Positions 53,166-61,159 are shown, counted from the stretch's first letter. The stretch is DNA of 64,000 bases from Amycolatopsis sp. CA-126428 (GCF_002904335.1 NZ_PPHF01000053.1:1-64000); one strand, 5' to 3'. Notes: a model not told the origin generated them from the sequence alone. Translations and numbers: made by a program.

Positions 53166-54046
53166 GTCCCGTACTCCCTCGCTGCTGTCGCCAGCATGTT
53201 CTTGCTATCTGCCTCATTCAGCGAGGCGTCCCAGATGCGGTGAAACGCCCCGTCGTAGCGGTCGATCTCGTGCGGCTTGTCGAGGTAGAGCGCGCCGGTG
53301 AAGCCGTCCACGTAGACGGTAGGCGGCTCGCTCTCCTTGCCGTCACCGTTGGTGGGGAAACGCAACGTAACGAACGGTCCCGACATGACGCCGTGGTGCA
53401 GTCCGGCCGCGAAGTCGGCCACCCGGAGCGCCACGTTGGGCAGTTCGGCGACCTGGACCAGGCGCGCGAGCTGGCCGGCCATCACCGACTCGCTGCCGAT
53501 GGGCCGCCGCAAGATCGACTCGTCGAGCACCACTCGGAAGATCGGGGCGGCCGTGACGCGGGTGAGCAGCGTCTGCCGCTCCATGCGCAGGTTCACCCGC
53601 CGCTCGATCTCCTCGGGGTCCACGTCCAGGTTGTCGGCCTCAATCAGCGTCCGGGCGTAGTCGGCCGTCTGGAACAGGCCCGGCACCAGGTCGGACTCGT
53701 ACCACTGGAAGCTGGAGGCGGCACCCTCCAGGCCGATGTAGACATCAAAGCCACCGGGGATGACATCACCGTAGGCATGCCACCAGCCCTTGGTCTTCGT
53801 CTCCTTGGCCAGGCCCTTGAGGGCTTCGGTCATGTCGGCGTCCACGCCGTAAACCCGGCACATGGCCTCAACGTCGAGACTGCGCAGGCTGGTCTGTCCG
53901 GTCTCGATCCGCCAAATCTTGGCCTCGGACCACTCCAGGGCTTCGGCTGCCGCCTTGACCGTCAGCCGTGCCTGACCACGAGCGTCCTTGAGATACCGGC
54001 CGAGCTGCCGACGCGGCACCGTCGAGCCTGACTCCTTGTCAGCCAC
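53162..54046 (-). CDS. XRE-family regulator with DUF5753 domain
   Basis: This 294-residue protein has an N-terminal helix-turn-helix (LGRYLKDARGQARLTVKAAAEAL, cut to LTVKAAAEALEWSEAKIWRI) and a DUF5753 domain (about 95-285) with QWYESDLVPGLFQTADYAR and GVMSGPFVTLRF, DGFTGALYLDKPHEI. It is the standard partner of the DUF397 protein encoded next. The 250 bases upstream, shared with a divergent operon, contain three AGTCTT-like direct repeats at 54146-54180 that could be binding sites. Base composition is closer to the host than that of the cargo genes. Confidence 0.92.
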   Translation of the reverse strand: MADKESGSTVPRRQLGRYLKDARGQARLTVKAAAEALEWSEAKIWRIETGQTSLRSLDVEAMCRVYGVDADMTEALKGLAKETKTKGWWHAYGDVIPGGFDVYIGLEGAASSFQWYESDLVPGLFQTADYARTLIEADNLDVDPEEIERRVNLRMERQTLLTRVTAAPIFRVVLDESILRRPIGSESVMAGQLARLVQVAELPNVALRVADFAAGLHHGVMSGPFVTLRFPTNGDGKESEPPTVYVDGFTGALYLDKPHEIDRYDGAFHRIWDASLNEADSKNMLATAAREYGT

Positions 54047-54297
54047 CGTCCCTACCTCTCATTCCGGGGCCACCTTACACCCGATTTGAAAGCCTCTAGT
54101 CGCGCAGCTTGAAATGCTAGCCACGACTTCGGGTACTTCCAAGCGAGTCTTCGATGTGAAGTCTTGCATATTCGAGTCTCGCGGTGCTCTACTCGCCACC
54201 GGGAGCAATGAACCGGCTACCCCTTGAACGTCCGCCCGGTGGTGCTGCGGTCCCCGACGCCGCTACCGGGCGGGCCATCAGCGCGAAAGTTGGGGCT

Positions 54298-54669
54298 ATG
54301 ACTGCACTCTTGGATGAGGAGCCGCGTCTAGCGGCGCTAGGGCCACTGGCCTATGGCTACATGCGGGTACCTGCTGACGTACCGGATCATCGGGTGCGCC
54401 GGGTCGAGGGTGCGGTAGCTCGGTTCGCTGAAGCCAAGGGGCTGTACTTCGTCAGCTTTTTCTTCGAGCTTGACTGTGGCTCGCGTGAGGGCTTTGACGA
54501 ACTCATCACGGAGCTGGTCCGGGCAGATGCGCGCCATGTCGTCGTCCCGAGCCTGATGCACTTAGCACGTAACGAATTGCTCCAGACAGCCATGCGCGAA
54601 CAGCTCGCCAATGAAGCGAATGCTGAGGTCCACGCCGTCGGGCGACGGACTGGCGAGGCACTGGCATGA
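54298..54669 (+). CDS. resolvase-fold protein lacking the catalytic serine
   Basis: About 123 residues from the ATG at 54298. The layout is that of the catalytic domain of serine recombinases: LAYGYMRVPADVPDHRVRRVEGAV, then a strand-helix with FVSFFFELDCGSREGFDELI and HVVVPSLMHLARNELLQTAM. The position of the nucleophile (YxRVSTD in active enzymes) reads YMRVPAD, so serine is proline and strand cleavage should be impossible. No DNA-binding tail follows. It heads a tight operon of five genes. It may be an adaptor or regulator using the recombinase fold. Confidence 0.75.
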   Translation: MTALLDEEPRLAALGPLAYGYMRVPADVPDHRVRRVEGAVARFAEAKGLYFVSFFFELDCGSREGFDELITELVRADARHVVVPSLMHLARNELLQTAMREQLANEANAEVHAVGRRTGEALA

Positions 54670-55061
54670 AGCGTGAGACGGGCGACCTTGTGCGCGCTCT
54701 TGCCGCCGTCACCAAACACATCCCACGTGTCTCCACGGAACTCCTGGCGGGCACTCTGCCCGCCGACAAGCAGCGTGAACTCGCCCGACTCTTCGACGGC
54801 TTGGCCACTCTACTGACGAGTCACGCGAACGACCAAGAGCCCAAGGAGCCGTTGACGCTCGCTGACCGGCTGACGAGTACCGGCCGGGAGCTACTGCGGG
54901 CTGCTGCTCAACTGGAAGCTGAAGCCCTTGACGGCTCCGATGTTCAAGAGGTCAGCGGCCTGCTCAAAGCCTTGGCGGAGGTGCTTGATCTGTACAGCGG
55001 CAAGCTACCCGCCTTGCCGGTCACGGCCGAGCCCGAACCATCCGAGCCGCCCGCGCCGTGA
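54666..55061 (+). CDS. hypothetical helical protein
   Basis: This 131-residue protein overlaps the resolvase-fold gene by four bases (ATGA). It is predicted to be mostly helical and acidic: RETGDLVRALAAVTKHIP, ADKQRELARLFDGLATLL and VQEVSGLLKALAEVLDLYSG, with a Pro/Glu-rich end (EPEPSEPPAP). No signal or membrane segment and no recognised domain. Proteins of this size and kind are common as accessory genes of actinomycete plasmids. Translation is coupled to both neighbours. Confidence 0.78.
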   Translation: MKRETGDLVRALAAVTKHIPRVSTELLAGTLPADKQRELARLFDGLATLLTSHANDQEPKEPLTLADRLTSTGRELLRAAAQLEAEALDGSDVQEVSGLLKALAEVLDLYSGKLPALPVTAEPEPSEPPAP

Positions 55062-55420
55062 ACGGCGGGGTGTTGGCGGTACTGGTCGTCGTGGCCATGC
55101 CCGTGGTCCTGGTGGTTGTGCTGCTAGTCAGCGACGCCAAGCACAATCGCCGGGTGCGAGCCCGACCGGAGCGCACCGTGGCCGGTATCCGAGCACGGGT
55201 GAGAGGCGAACGGGCCGAAGACGAGGCCGCCAGCGCGTCGACGCAAGTACTGCCCCGGATTCCGCCCCTGGACGACGAGCCGACCGAACCGCTGCCGATC
55301 GTTCTGCCGAAGCGATCCAGGCCGTATGTCCAGCGCCCCACGCCATACCCACGCAGACCGCAAGTATGGCCGAAGGGCGAACTTATGCAGCGCGTCCTTG
55401 ATGGTCTGCGCAATCTTTGA
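55058..55420 (+). CDS. small membrane-anchored protein, unknown function
   Basis: This 120-residue protein starts with GTG at 55058 and overlaps the previous stop by four bases. One N-terminal transmembrane segment (VLAVLVVVAMPVVLVVVLLV) is followed by a basic stretch (AKHNRRVRARPERTV) and a Pro-rich soluble part with PLPIVLPKRSRPY. The positive-inside rule puts the C-terminus in the cytoplasm. It might be an accessory part of the transfer apparatus or a membrane tether; nothing more specific can be read. Confidence 0.75.
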   Translation: MNGGVLAVLVVVAMPVVLVVVLLVSDAKHNRRVRARPERTVAGIRARVRGERAEDEAASASTQVLPRIPPLDDEPTEPLPIVLPKRSRPYVQRPTPYPRRPQVWPKGELMQRVLDGLRNL

Positions 55421-55429
55421 TGAGGACTC

Positions 55430-55759
55430 GTGTTGGTTTTAACTGAACCGGACGACGCCGAGTTGGTGGCTGCCTACACCGCCGGCCGGACCATTGAGGA
55501 GCTAGTGGCAGGTTGCGGCCTGCCATATCGCCAAGTCCGAACGCGTCTGCTTGAGGCCGGAGTGACCCTGCGCCCGAAACAGCGGCGAATGCGACCGACC
55601 CCGCCGGGGCTCATTGAGGCATACCGGAGTGGGCTGCCTATCCGCGCAACCGGAAAGCAGTTCGGGCTGAGTTATAACGTCACGCGGCGGATGCTCTTGG
55701 ACGCGGGTATTGGCCTTCGTTCGCGCGGGCAGGAGCCAGCATCTGGAGTCCGCCCGTGA
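55430..55759 (+). CDS. double helix-turn-helix protein (first of a tandem pair)
   Basis: This 109-residue protein starts with GTG at 55430 after GAGGA. It carries two similar helix-turn-helix units: ELVAAYTAGRTIEELVAGCGLPYRQVRTRL and GLIEAYRSGLPIRATGKQFGLSYNVTRRML (key parts TIEELVAGCGLPYRQV and PIRATGKQFGLSYNVT). Each is followed by LLEAGVTLRPK or LLDAGIGLRSR. This is the resolvase-like DNA-binding fold. It is probably a DNA-binding regulator or partition-type factor of the element. It is related in pattern to the next gene. Confidence 0.78.
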   Translation: MLVLTEPDDAELVAAYTAGRTIEELVAGCGLPYRQVRTRLLEAGVTLRPKQRRMRPTPPGLIEAYRSGLPIRATGKQFGLSYNVTRRMLLDAGIGLRSRGQEPASGVRP

Positions 55760-56067
55760 ATTGTGAGGATCGCAATCGGCAGATGGTACGTGACCACAAC
55801 GATGGGCAGTCGGTTACGCAAATTGCGCGGACCTATGGACTGTCACTGAGCTGGACGGGCGAACTGCTACGCCAGCATGGAGCCGACATGCCGACAAGTG
55901 GCCGGGGTATCCGCTGTGACCTGGACGTTGATGAGGTGGTGGCGCAGTACGAGGCGGGGCAGACGGTGCGGGAGGTCGCCGCCGCGCAGGGTGTGTCATA
56001 CGGCAAGGTCTATAGGTTACTCGCGGAGGCCGGAGTGAGAATGCGCCCGAGAGGTCTTTCGCAATAG
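55756..56067 (+). CDS. double helix-turn-helix protein (second of a tandem pair)
   Basis: This 103-residue protein starts with GTG at 55756, overlapping the previous stop by four bases. It also has two helix-turn-helix units: DGQSVTQIARTYGLSLSWTGELL and AGQTVREVAAAQGVSYGKVYRLL (key parts SVTQIARTYGLSLSWT and TVREVAAAQGVSYGKV), followed by AGVRMRPRG. The shared architecture with the previous gene suggests an old duplication. It closes the five-gene operon and is followed by a terminator. Confidence 0.78.
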   Translation: MNCEDRNRQMVRDHNDGQSVTQIARTYGLSLSWTGELLRQHGADMPTSGRGIRCDLDVDEVVAQYEAGQTVREVAAAQGVSYGKVYRLLAEAGVRMRPRGLSQ

Positions 56068-56085
56068 TAACGGCTTCGGTCCGCA

Positions 56086-56122
56086 AAGAACCCTCGCCTC
56101 CGATTTGAGGCGAGGGGTTCTT
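56086..56122. terminator. terminator between convergent transcription units
   Basis: AAGAACCCTCGCCTC (56086-56100) pairs with 56107-56122 around a six-base loop, with one bulged G. It lies between the helix-turn-helix operon and the convergent 366-residue gene. Confidence 0.88.
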
Positions 56123-56165
56123 CGAGTTAGCATAAAGCCAGCTAGATTAGTTGCCGATGTCGTCT

Positions 56166-57266
56166 TTACGGACCATTCACCCCTCCGTTCTTAACGTCTT
56201 CATTATCCTCTGCTTGAAATATCCATGCAAGGCCATAAGAGTAGCCTAGCCGCATCGAGCCTGGACCATGCGAAAGTAGGGCATTGCCAAGCCGGTCTGG
56301 TGCAACCGACCGCTTCAGCTCGGGCGGTACGTGTGGAATCAGTGGCCGGGTCACATCTCGAAAGCTCCAAATGCTGCTCGGCTTGCGCTCAGGAAAGTAG
56401 ATGCTCAGCGAGAAGTTATCAACTGGCACCACGGGGGTAATGGCAAAGTCATAGGTGATATCGCCGTATGGATCATCCACCATTTGCGTATGCAGCAGGG
56501 TAAACGTGTGCTCCTCATTCTCTTTAAGGTACCTGGGGAACTCAACCTCCATAAAGACAACATCCTGGCCAGCGTTGCGCCAGTTAAGTCGCCCTCCTGT
56601 AATTATCTTAAGGTCTGGCAGTCGAGATTCATCGTAGCGGTGACTACCTCGCCAATATTGCAGTCGTGAACTCAGCGAGCGAATCGTGCGAGTTTCTAGG
56701 TATGTCTTCTGACGGTCACTACTCGTTGGCCATCGCAAGAATATGGAGATGCTGGCCACTTCATATGCGCCGCCTACGACAAGCTCGGAGCGCACCCGAG
56801 GTGATGGTGCATCATTGATTTCGACTTGTTCACTGCAAATGCTCGCCAACTGGCCAAGCAATCGCATCTTCTGGCCGTGAAAGTAGCGCACATGCTTATA
56901 GTTTGGGTTGCTTGTATACGCTGCAATTCGCAGTCGCTCGGAATAATGCATTCCGCGATAGGCGCTCGACACCCCGAAGAGCGGATCAAGCACACTCGCT
57001 ACATGCTCAGATTTGAGTGCACCAATACAGCGCTCCAGTTTATCTGTCAGTCGGCGAGCTTGGTCACGTGGCGTGCGATTCCCTCTGCTAAATGGCCGCA
57101 TTAGCCGCCCGATGCTATCCCGACTTCTGGCATTGACAAGATCATCTTCAACGAGACCGACGTGGGCAAGTTCTGAGAGGTCAACGGCCAGCTGCATGTT
57201 GAGCTGATCTGGCCCCGCAGCATGTAGATCGCTTCGGCGGTCGCTCACGTCGCACTCCAATCGCAC
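56166..57266 (-). CDS. uncharacterised 366-residue protein, low-GC cargo gene
   Basis: The frame starts with a GTG at 57266 without a good ribosome site; a later start is possible. The N-terminal half is helical and basic (FSRGNRTPRDQARRLTDKLE, YKHVRYFHGQKMRLLGQL), the C-terminal half is rich in strands (SISIFLRWP, VVFMEVEFPRYL, GDITYDFAITPVVPVDNFSLSIYF). No signal peptide, membrane segment or family motif is recognised. Codons are A/T-rich, as in the HEPN-like gene and its neighbour, so it is probably foreign cargo. A two-domain sensor-effector is possible but unsupported. Confidence 0.7.
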   Translation of the reverse strand: MRLECDVSDRRSDLHAAGPDQLNMQLAVDLSELAHVGLVEDDLVNARSRDSIGRLMRPFSRGNRTPRDQARRLTDKLERCIGALKSEHVASVLDPLFGVSSAYRGMHYSERLRIAAYTSNPNYKHVRYFHGQKMRLLGQLASICSEQVEINDAPSPRVRSELVVGGAYEVASISIFLRWPTSSDRQKTYLETRTIRSLSSRLQYWRGSHRYDESRLPDLKIITGGRLNWRNAGQDVVFMEVEFPRYLKENEEHTFTLLHTQMVDDPYGDITYDFAITPVVPVDNFSLSIYFPERKPSSIWSFRDVTRPLIPHVPPELKRSVAPDRLGNALLSHGPGSMRLGYSYGLAWIFQAEDNEDVKNGGVNGP

Positions 57267-57345
57267 TGATGGTAGCTGGATCGCATTTCTGCACGAGCTG
57301 TTACGCGATTCTGACTACGGGTTGAAGCAACACCGCTCTGACCTG

Positions 57346-57363
57346 CGAAGACTCTGGTCTTCG
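57346..57363 (+). other. short hairpin ahead of the 57387 gene
   Basis: CGAAGAC (57346-57352) and GTCTTCG (57357-57363) form a 7-bp perfect stem with a TCTG loop, 12 bases ahead of the ribosome site of the next gene. It may be an attenuator or mRNA stability element. Confidence 0.45.
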
Positions 57364-57386
57364 GTGACAAACAGGCGGAGGCAGAG

Positions 57387-57836
57387 ATGACTCAGCGTAG
57401 TCGGCCGTCGGGCGGTTCTGAGCCTGTCGGCTTCGACGTGGAGCGGCGGCGAGAGCTGCGCAAGATCGGCACCGTCGTGTTCGTCGGCGGCGTGCGCAAG
57501 CTGCACGAAATGGTCGCTCCCGTCCTCGTGACCGGCGACGACCACGTGGACCACCAGGGGCTTCAGCTCCTGTGGGCGGACATCATCACGGATCGGCGGC
57601 AGCTGCCCGACGAGCGGCTGATGCGGTCTCGGCAACTGCCGGGCTGGATGCGGCTTAACCCCCGTGACGATGATGCGAGCACGTCGGCGGAGCTCTGGAG
57701 TCGCGAAGTGATGCAGCTCGTGCGGGAACTCGGTCGTTTCGCGCTTTCCAGTGCATATGACTACTCGACGGTCTACAGCACGGTATGCGAGCTGGAGAGC
57801 GGCTATGCGGCAATTCTTCGCCGCCTGTTTCGTTAG
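57387..57836 (+). CDS. hypothetical protein
   Basis: This 149-residue soluble protein starts with ATG at 57387 after GGAGG. It contains GFDVERRRELRKIGTVVFVGG, DHQGLQLLWADIITDRRQLPDERLM, shown in part, and a helical end (LVRELGRFALSSAYDYSTVYSTVCELES). I do not recognise a family. Base composition is host-like. It begins the run of plus-strand genes that leads to the transfer genes. Confidence 0.7.
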   Translation: MTQRSRPSGGSEPVGFDVERRRELRKIGTVVFVGGVRKLHEMVAPVLVTGDDHVDHQGLQLLWADIITDRRQLPDERLMRSRQLPGWMRLNPRDDDASTSAELWSREVMQLVRELGRFALSSAYDYSTVYSTVCELESGYAAILRRLFR

Positions 57837-57893
57837 GGAATGCGGCCGAACTCACCTTGAGCCCGGTCTTCGTTTGAAAGGAAGGTAAAGAAA

Positions 57894-58202
57894 ATGAGTG
57901 AAATCATCCAAGGCGGCCGGGGCGACCTGGTGCCGCTGCCGGTCGGCGTTCCTCGGCGACTCCCGCGTGAGGCGCGTGAGCGCATCACCGACGAGGTGGT
58001 GGAGGGTTACGTCAGCGCGGCCCGCGCGCAGGCGGCCGGCTGGGTGGCCTCCGTGGGCCTGAACCAGATTGCCATGGTGGCGGGCCTGGAGGCCCGTCAG
58101 ACGGCCAGCGACCCCATGCGGGCCGAGCTGTACGCCGCGATCGTGGACGACATGGCCCTGGTCGTCCGGCAGTCCGTGCGGCGACTCGGAGCCCGGCCAT
58201 GA
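57894..58202 (+). CDS. hypothetical small protein
   Basis: This 102-residue protein starts with ATG at 57894 after an AAAGGAAGG ribosome site. It has a Pro/Gly-rich start (GGRGDLVPLPVGVPRRLPRE) and a helical rest with ERITDEVVEGYVSAARAQAAGW, here in part, and YAAIVDDMALVVRQSVRRLG. Similar short proteins occur upstream of transfer genes in actinomycete integrative elements. Its stop overlaps the next start by four bases. Function unknown. Confidence 0.75.
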   Translation: MSEIIQGGRGDLVPLPVGVPRRLPREARERITDEVVEGYVSAARAQAAGWVASVGLNQIAMVAGLEARQTASDPMRAELYAAIVDDMALVVRQSVRRLGARP

Positions 58203-58447
58203 TGATCGTGCTGTACGTCTGCGCGGCGCTGGGCGTCGTGTTCGCGCTGCTTCTGCTACTCATCCTCTTCGCGGAGATCGAGATTATGGTGGACCGCTGG
58301 CGACGGCACTGGGAGACCTACCGGAAGGTTGCTGCCGACGACTTCGCCATGCTTCGTGAGTCACTGAGGCTGATGTACGAGCACTGGTGGGCAGTTCGGC
58401 GCTTGCTCCGTGAGGCCGAAAAGCGGCGAGACGATACAACGGATTAA
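58199..58447 (+). CDS. small membrane protein with cytoplasmic helical tail
   Basis: This 82-residue protein starts MMIVLYVCAAL and overlaps the previous gene by four bases (ATGA). One long transmembrane segment (IVLYVCAALGVVFALLLLLI) is followed by an amphipathic charged helix (DRWRRHWETYRKVAADDF, RRLLREAEKRRDD). Such single-pass proteins with a basic tail are typical of the small spread (Spd-like) proteins of actinomycete conjugation, but no sequence match can be claimed. Confidence 0.75.
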   Translation: MMIVLYVCAALGVVFALLLLLILFAEIEIMVDRWRRHWETYRKVAADDFAMLRESLRLMYEHWWAVRRLLREAEKRRDDTTD

Positions 58448-58453
58448 TTCGAC

Positions 58454-58630
58454 ATGCCTGGAATGAATCCGAACCAGTGGACCGCGCGAGTGGCAAGCGC
58501 GGTCTTTTTGCTGTTGGTCGTCGCCGTGGCGGCACGGGTGATCTGGGCCGTTCTGGCTCCGCTGATGCCATATCTCATCGTCCTGGTCATATTGGCAATT
58601 ATTTACTTCATCGCCCTAAGGAGGCTTTAG
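58454..58630 (+). CDS. 58-residue membrane protein
   Basis: A short frame from the ATG at 58454 (MPGMNPNQWTAR) to the TAG at 58628-58630. It has two adjacent hydrophobic segments (VASAVFLLLVVAVAARVIWAV and LMPYLIVLVILAIIYFIAL, cut slightly) and ends RRL. It starts 6 bases after the previous gene and has the same orientation, so it is a third member of this small-membrane-protein group. The strong promoter of the transfer genes begins 11 bases after its stop. Confidence 0.72.
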   Translation: MPGMNPNQWTARVASAVFLLLVVAVAARVIWAVLAPLMPYLIVLVILAIIYFIALRRL

Positions 58631-58641
58631 GAATGTTGCAC

Positions 58642-58670
58642 TTGACTGGTCCCAATAAGGTCCATATAAC
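58642..58670 (+). promoter_or_regulatory. consensus promoter with embedded repressor-like operator, ahead of the transfer genes
   Basis: TTGACT (58642-58647) and TATAAC (58665-58670) are separated by exactly 17 bases. The spacer contains GGTCCCAATA (58648-58657), identical to the core of the palindrome in front of the XRE-ImmA-recombinase operon, followed by AGGTCC. The expected transcript start is near 58677, followed by a GGGGGC/GCCCCC hairpin (58679-58699) in the leader. Occlusion by the element's repressor is inferred. Confidence 0.75.
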
Positions 58671-58727
58671 GAAAAATAGGGGGCTGCTTCTGCGCCCCCG
58701 GCAGAGTAATGAGGGAGGAGGGGAACC

Positions 58728-58922
58728 ATGGCCAAGGAAACCAGAGCTTGGGTCTGCGGTGATGATCGCGCCGAGCTTGATGCGGAGTTAGTCGCTCAAA
58801 TCGTTCTGATGATGGCGCGGCAGTTGCAGTCTGAGACACTGACGGATAGTGCCCAGGATTTATCGGCTACAGCTTCAACTGAACGTCGGCCGCCCGCAGA
58901 TACCGACGAGGTAGCCAAATGA
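58728..58922 (+). CDS. small acidic protein ahead of the coupling ATPase
   Basis: This 64-residue protein starts MAKETRAWVCGDDR at 58728 after a strong GGGAGGAGGGG ribosome site. It is acidic, with a helix AELDAELVAQIVLMMARQLQ and a disordered end. Its stop overlaps the coupling ATPase start by four bases (ATGA), so it probably sets the translation rate of that gene or forms a complex with it. No family recognised. Confidence 0.72.
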   Translation: MAKETRAWVCGDDRAELDAELVAQIVLMMARQLQSETLTDSAQDLSATASTERRPPADTDEVAK

Positions 58923-61159
58923 CTGCGGCATTTCTGGCCCTCATGGCGGGCCTCCCCATACTCGGCGCTTTGCTTCTTTGGCGTCAGCGCGAAAGCAGGG
59001 CTTGGAGTTCTTCGCTGAGCTTCTATCGTCTCGGCTTGCCTCGGGATTTGTCCCCGGAGATGGTCACTACCTGGCTGGCGCAAGTAGCCGCCATTACTCG
59101 TCCGGCACGCTGGTCCCTCGCCCCGCTCGTTCCGGTGGGGCTTGAGGTGGACGCATCCGCGTCCGGCATCACGCACACGTTGCTAGTGCCGCAGGCGCAT
59201 CGGGCGGCCGTCCTCGCCTCCCTCCGCGCCGCTCTCCCGGCTGTACGGATCGAAGAGCTGACGGGCGCACCCCAGGCGTCCATGCCGCGCGTAGCGGCCG
59301 AGCTACGCCTCACAAGCGCTTGGGTGCCCCTCGCGGATGACCGGGCGGCTGCGACTGCTTCAGCTCTCCTTGCAGCGCTCTGGCCGTTCCCGCCGGGTGG
59401 TGGCCACCTACGGGCTCAGTGGCTGTTTACGGGTGTGAGGTCGGGTCGTCCGGCTGCCCTGCGGGGTGTCGAGCTGACCTCACATCAGCGGCGCGAGATT
59501 GAGCGCAAGCAGCGCTTGCCGCTCGTGGCCATGACTGGCCGGCTGGGTGCCACCTCGCCAGAGCCCGGTTGGTCGCCGGCTGCGCTTCGACGCATGACGG
59601 CTGCTTTGCGAGGTATGGATCGTCACGGAGTAGAAGTCGCCCGGCGGCGGCTTCGACCTGTCGTCGTTGCTCGCCGCATGGCTGAGCGCGCGGTTCCGGT
59701 GGTGGCGTGGCCCATCGTGGCGAACGTGGCGGAGGCGAGCGGCCTTCTCGGCCTCCCTTACGGTGTCATGTTACCCGGCTTGACGCTTGGCGCATCTCGC
59801 ACGGTCCCGCCGGTAAACGCGTTGCCGACGCGCGGCGTTGTCCTCGGTGAAAGCACCTATCCCGGCTCCGGTCGGCCGTTGGTTATGAGCCCAGAGGACC
59901 GACTTAGGCATACCTACGTCCTCGGCGTAACTGGAGTTGGTAAGAGCCATCTCCTGGCTTCAATGGTGCTTCAGGAGGTTAGCCAAGGGTTTGGTGGTCT
60001 CGTGATTGACCCGAAAGCTGACTTGATCGACGCAATCGTTTCGCGACTTGCCGAAAAAGACCGCGAGCGAACGGTGGTTTTGGACCCTGCCGACACGGCT
60101 ATGCCAATTGGCACTAACCCACTCATGCTGGGTGGCACCGAGCAACAGCGAGAACTAGCCGCGGAGACGACCGTAACTATTCTGCGGAGCATCTTTCGTG
60201 CATATTGGGGACCGCGAACCGATGACCTTGCTCGCGCAGCGGTGAATAGTCTGACTCAAGTTCCAGCGCCGAACGGCTCCGCCTTCACGTTGAGTGAAGT
60301 AGCAGAAGTCCTCACGAATGCCCGTCTGCGGCATTACGTAAGTTCGCATCCTCGGCTCGATGAACGGTGGCGGGACTACTGGCAGTGGTACAACAGCCTG
60401 AGCGAAGGTGAACGATTAAACGCCATTGGTCCGGTCCTTAATAAGCTGCGCAGCTTCACGACCCGCACCAGCCTTCGCCTGATGTTTGGTCAGTCGAATG
60501 GATTTGACCTCATGCGGATTTTCACAGAGCGAAAGCTCGTACTGGTACCGCTTGCCAGGGGCGAGATTGGCGCGGAGGCGGCCGCCTTGTTTGGGGCGTT
60601 CGTCACGGGTGCACTCTGGCATGCGACTACGCGCCGTGCGAGTGTGCCCGCCGACCAGCGACGCCCGGCTTTCGCCTACCTGGACGAGTTTCAGAACGTC
60701 GTGCGGTTCACGGACGATATCGCGGACATGGCGGCGGAGGCGCGTGGGCTCGGTCTCGGTCTGACCTTGGCGAACCAGTACCTCAGTCAGCTACCCTCGT
60801 CCGTTCGGGCGGCTGTGCTTGGTACGGTCCGGTCTCACGTCTTTTTCCAGGTCGAGCATGACGACGCTCGCTTGCTCGGTGAACGACTTGCACCGACCCT
60901 CGCGGCCTCCGATCTCTCCGGCCTTGGCCGGTTCGAGATCATCGCCCGCTTGAACCTGGGCGGCCAGACGTACCCGCCGATGACCGGGCGGACGCTTCCG
61001 CTTCCGGAACCTACGACCGAGCCGGCCGAACTCCGGCGGAAGTTGGCCGCTCAATGGGGCGTCCCCCGGGCTGAGGTTGAGGTAGCGCTTCGGGCGCGTC
61101 GTCTTGGCGATACGCCGCCACCCCGGCTCGGTGAGATGCCCAGCGAGGAGTTGTCATGA
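58919..61159 (+). CDS. type IV secretion coupling ATPase (VirD4/TraD/TraG-like)
   Basis: This 746-residue protein has an N-terminal hydrophobic segment (FLALMAGLPILGALLLW) and a long N-terminal region. The motor domain has Walker A LGVTGVGKSHLL at about 342, GLVIDPKADLID, a NAIGPVLNKLRSF stretch, Walker B AFAYLDEFQNVV and the LTLANQYLSQL sensor motif, typical of TraD-type DNA-binding domains. It would bring DNA to a transfer channel or pump it through the membrane. The gene is the core conjugation function of the element. No relaxase or VirB4 is seen within the window. Confidence 0.88.
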   Translation: MTAAFLALMAGLPILGALLLWRQRESRAWSSSLSFYRLGLPRDLSPEMVTTWLAQVAAITRPARWSLAPLVPVGLEVDASASGITHTLLVPQAHRAAVLASLRAALPAVRIEELTGAPQASMPRVAAELRLTSAWVPLADDRAAATASALLAALWPFPPGGGHLRAQWLFTGVRSGRPAALRGVELTSHQRREIERKQRLPLVAMTGRLGATSPEPGWSPAALRRMTAALRGMDRHGVEVARRRLRPVVVARRMAERAVPVVAWPIVANVAEASGLLGLPYGVMLPGLTLGASRTVPPVNALPTRGVVLGESTYPGSGRPLVMSPEDRLRHTYVLGVTGVGKSHLLASMVLQEVSQGFGGLVIDPKADLIDAIVSRLAEKDRERTVVLDPADTAMPIGTNPLMLGGTEQQRELAAETTVTILRSIFRAYWGPRTDDLARAAVNSLTQVPAPNGSAFTLSEVAEVLTNARLRHYVSSHPRLDERWRDYWQWYNSLSEGERLNAIGPVLNKLRSFTTRTSLRLMFGQSNGFDLMRIFTERKLVLVPLARGEIGAEAAALFGAFVTGALWHATTRRASVPADQRRPAFAYLDEFQNVVRFTDDIADMAAEARGLGLGLTLANQYLSQLPSSVRAAVLGTVRSHVFFQVEHDDARLLGERLAPTLAASDLSGLGRFEIIARLNLGGQTYPPMTGRTLPLPEPTTEPAELRRKLAAQWGVPRAEVEVALRARRLGDTPPPRLGEMPSEELS

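Noticed and set aside
58477..58791. A 104-codon plus-strand frame across the transfer promoter
   Set aside because: It runs through the TTGACT/TATAAC promoter and overlaps the better supported 58-residue membrane protein and the 64-residue gene in another frame.
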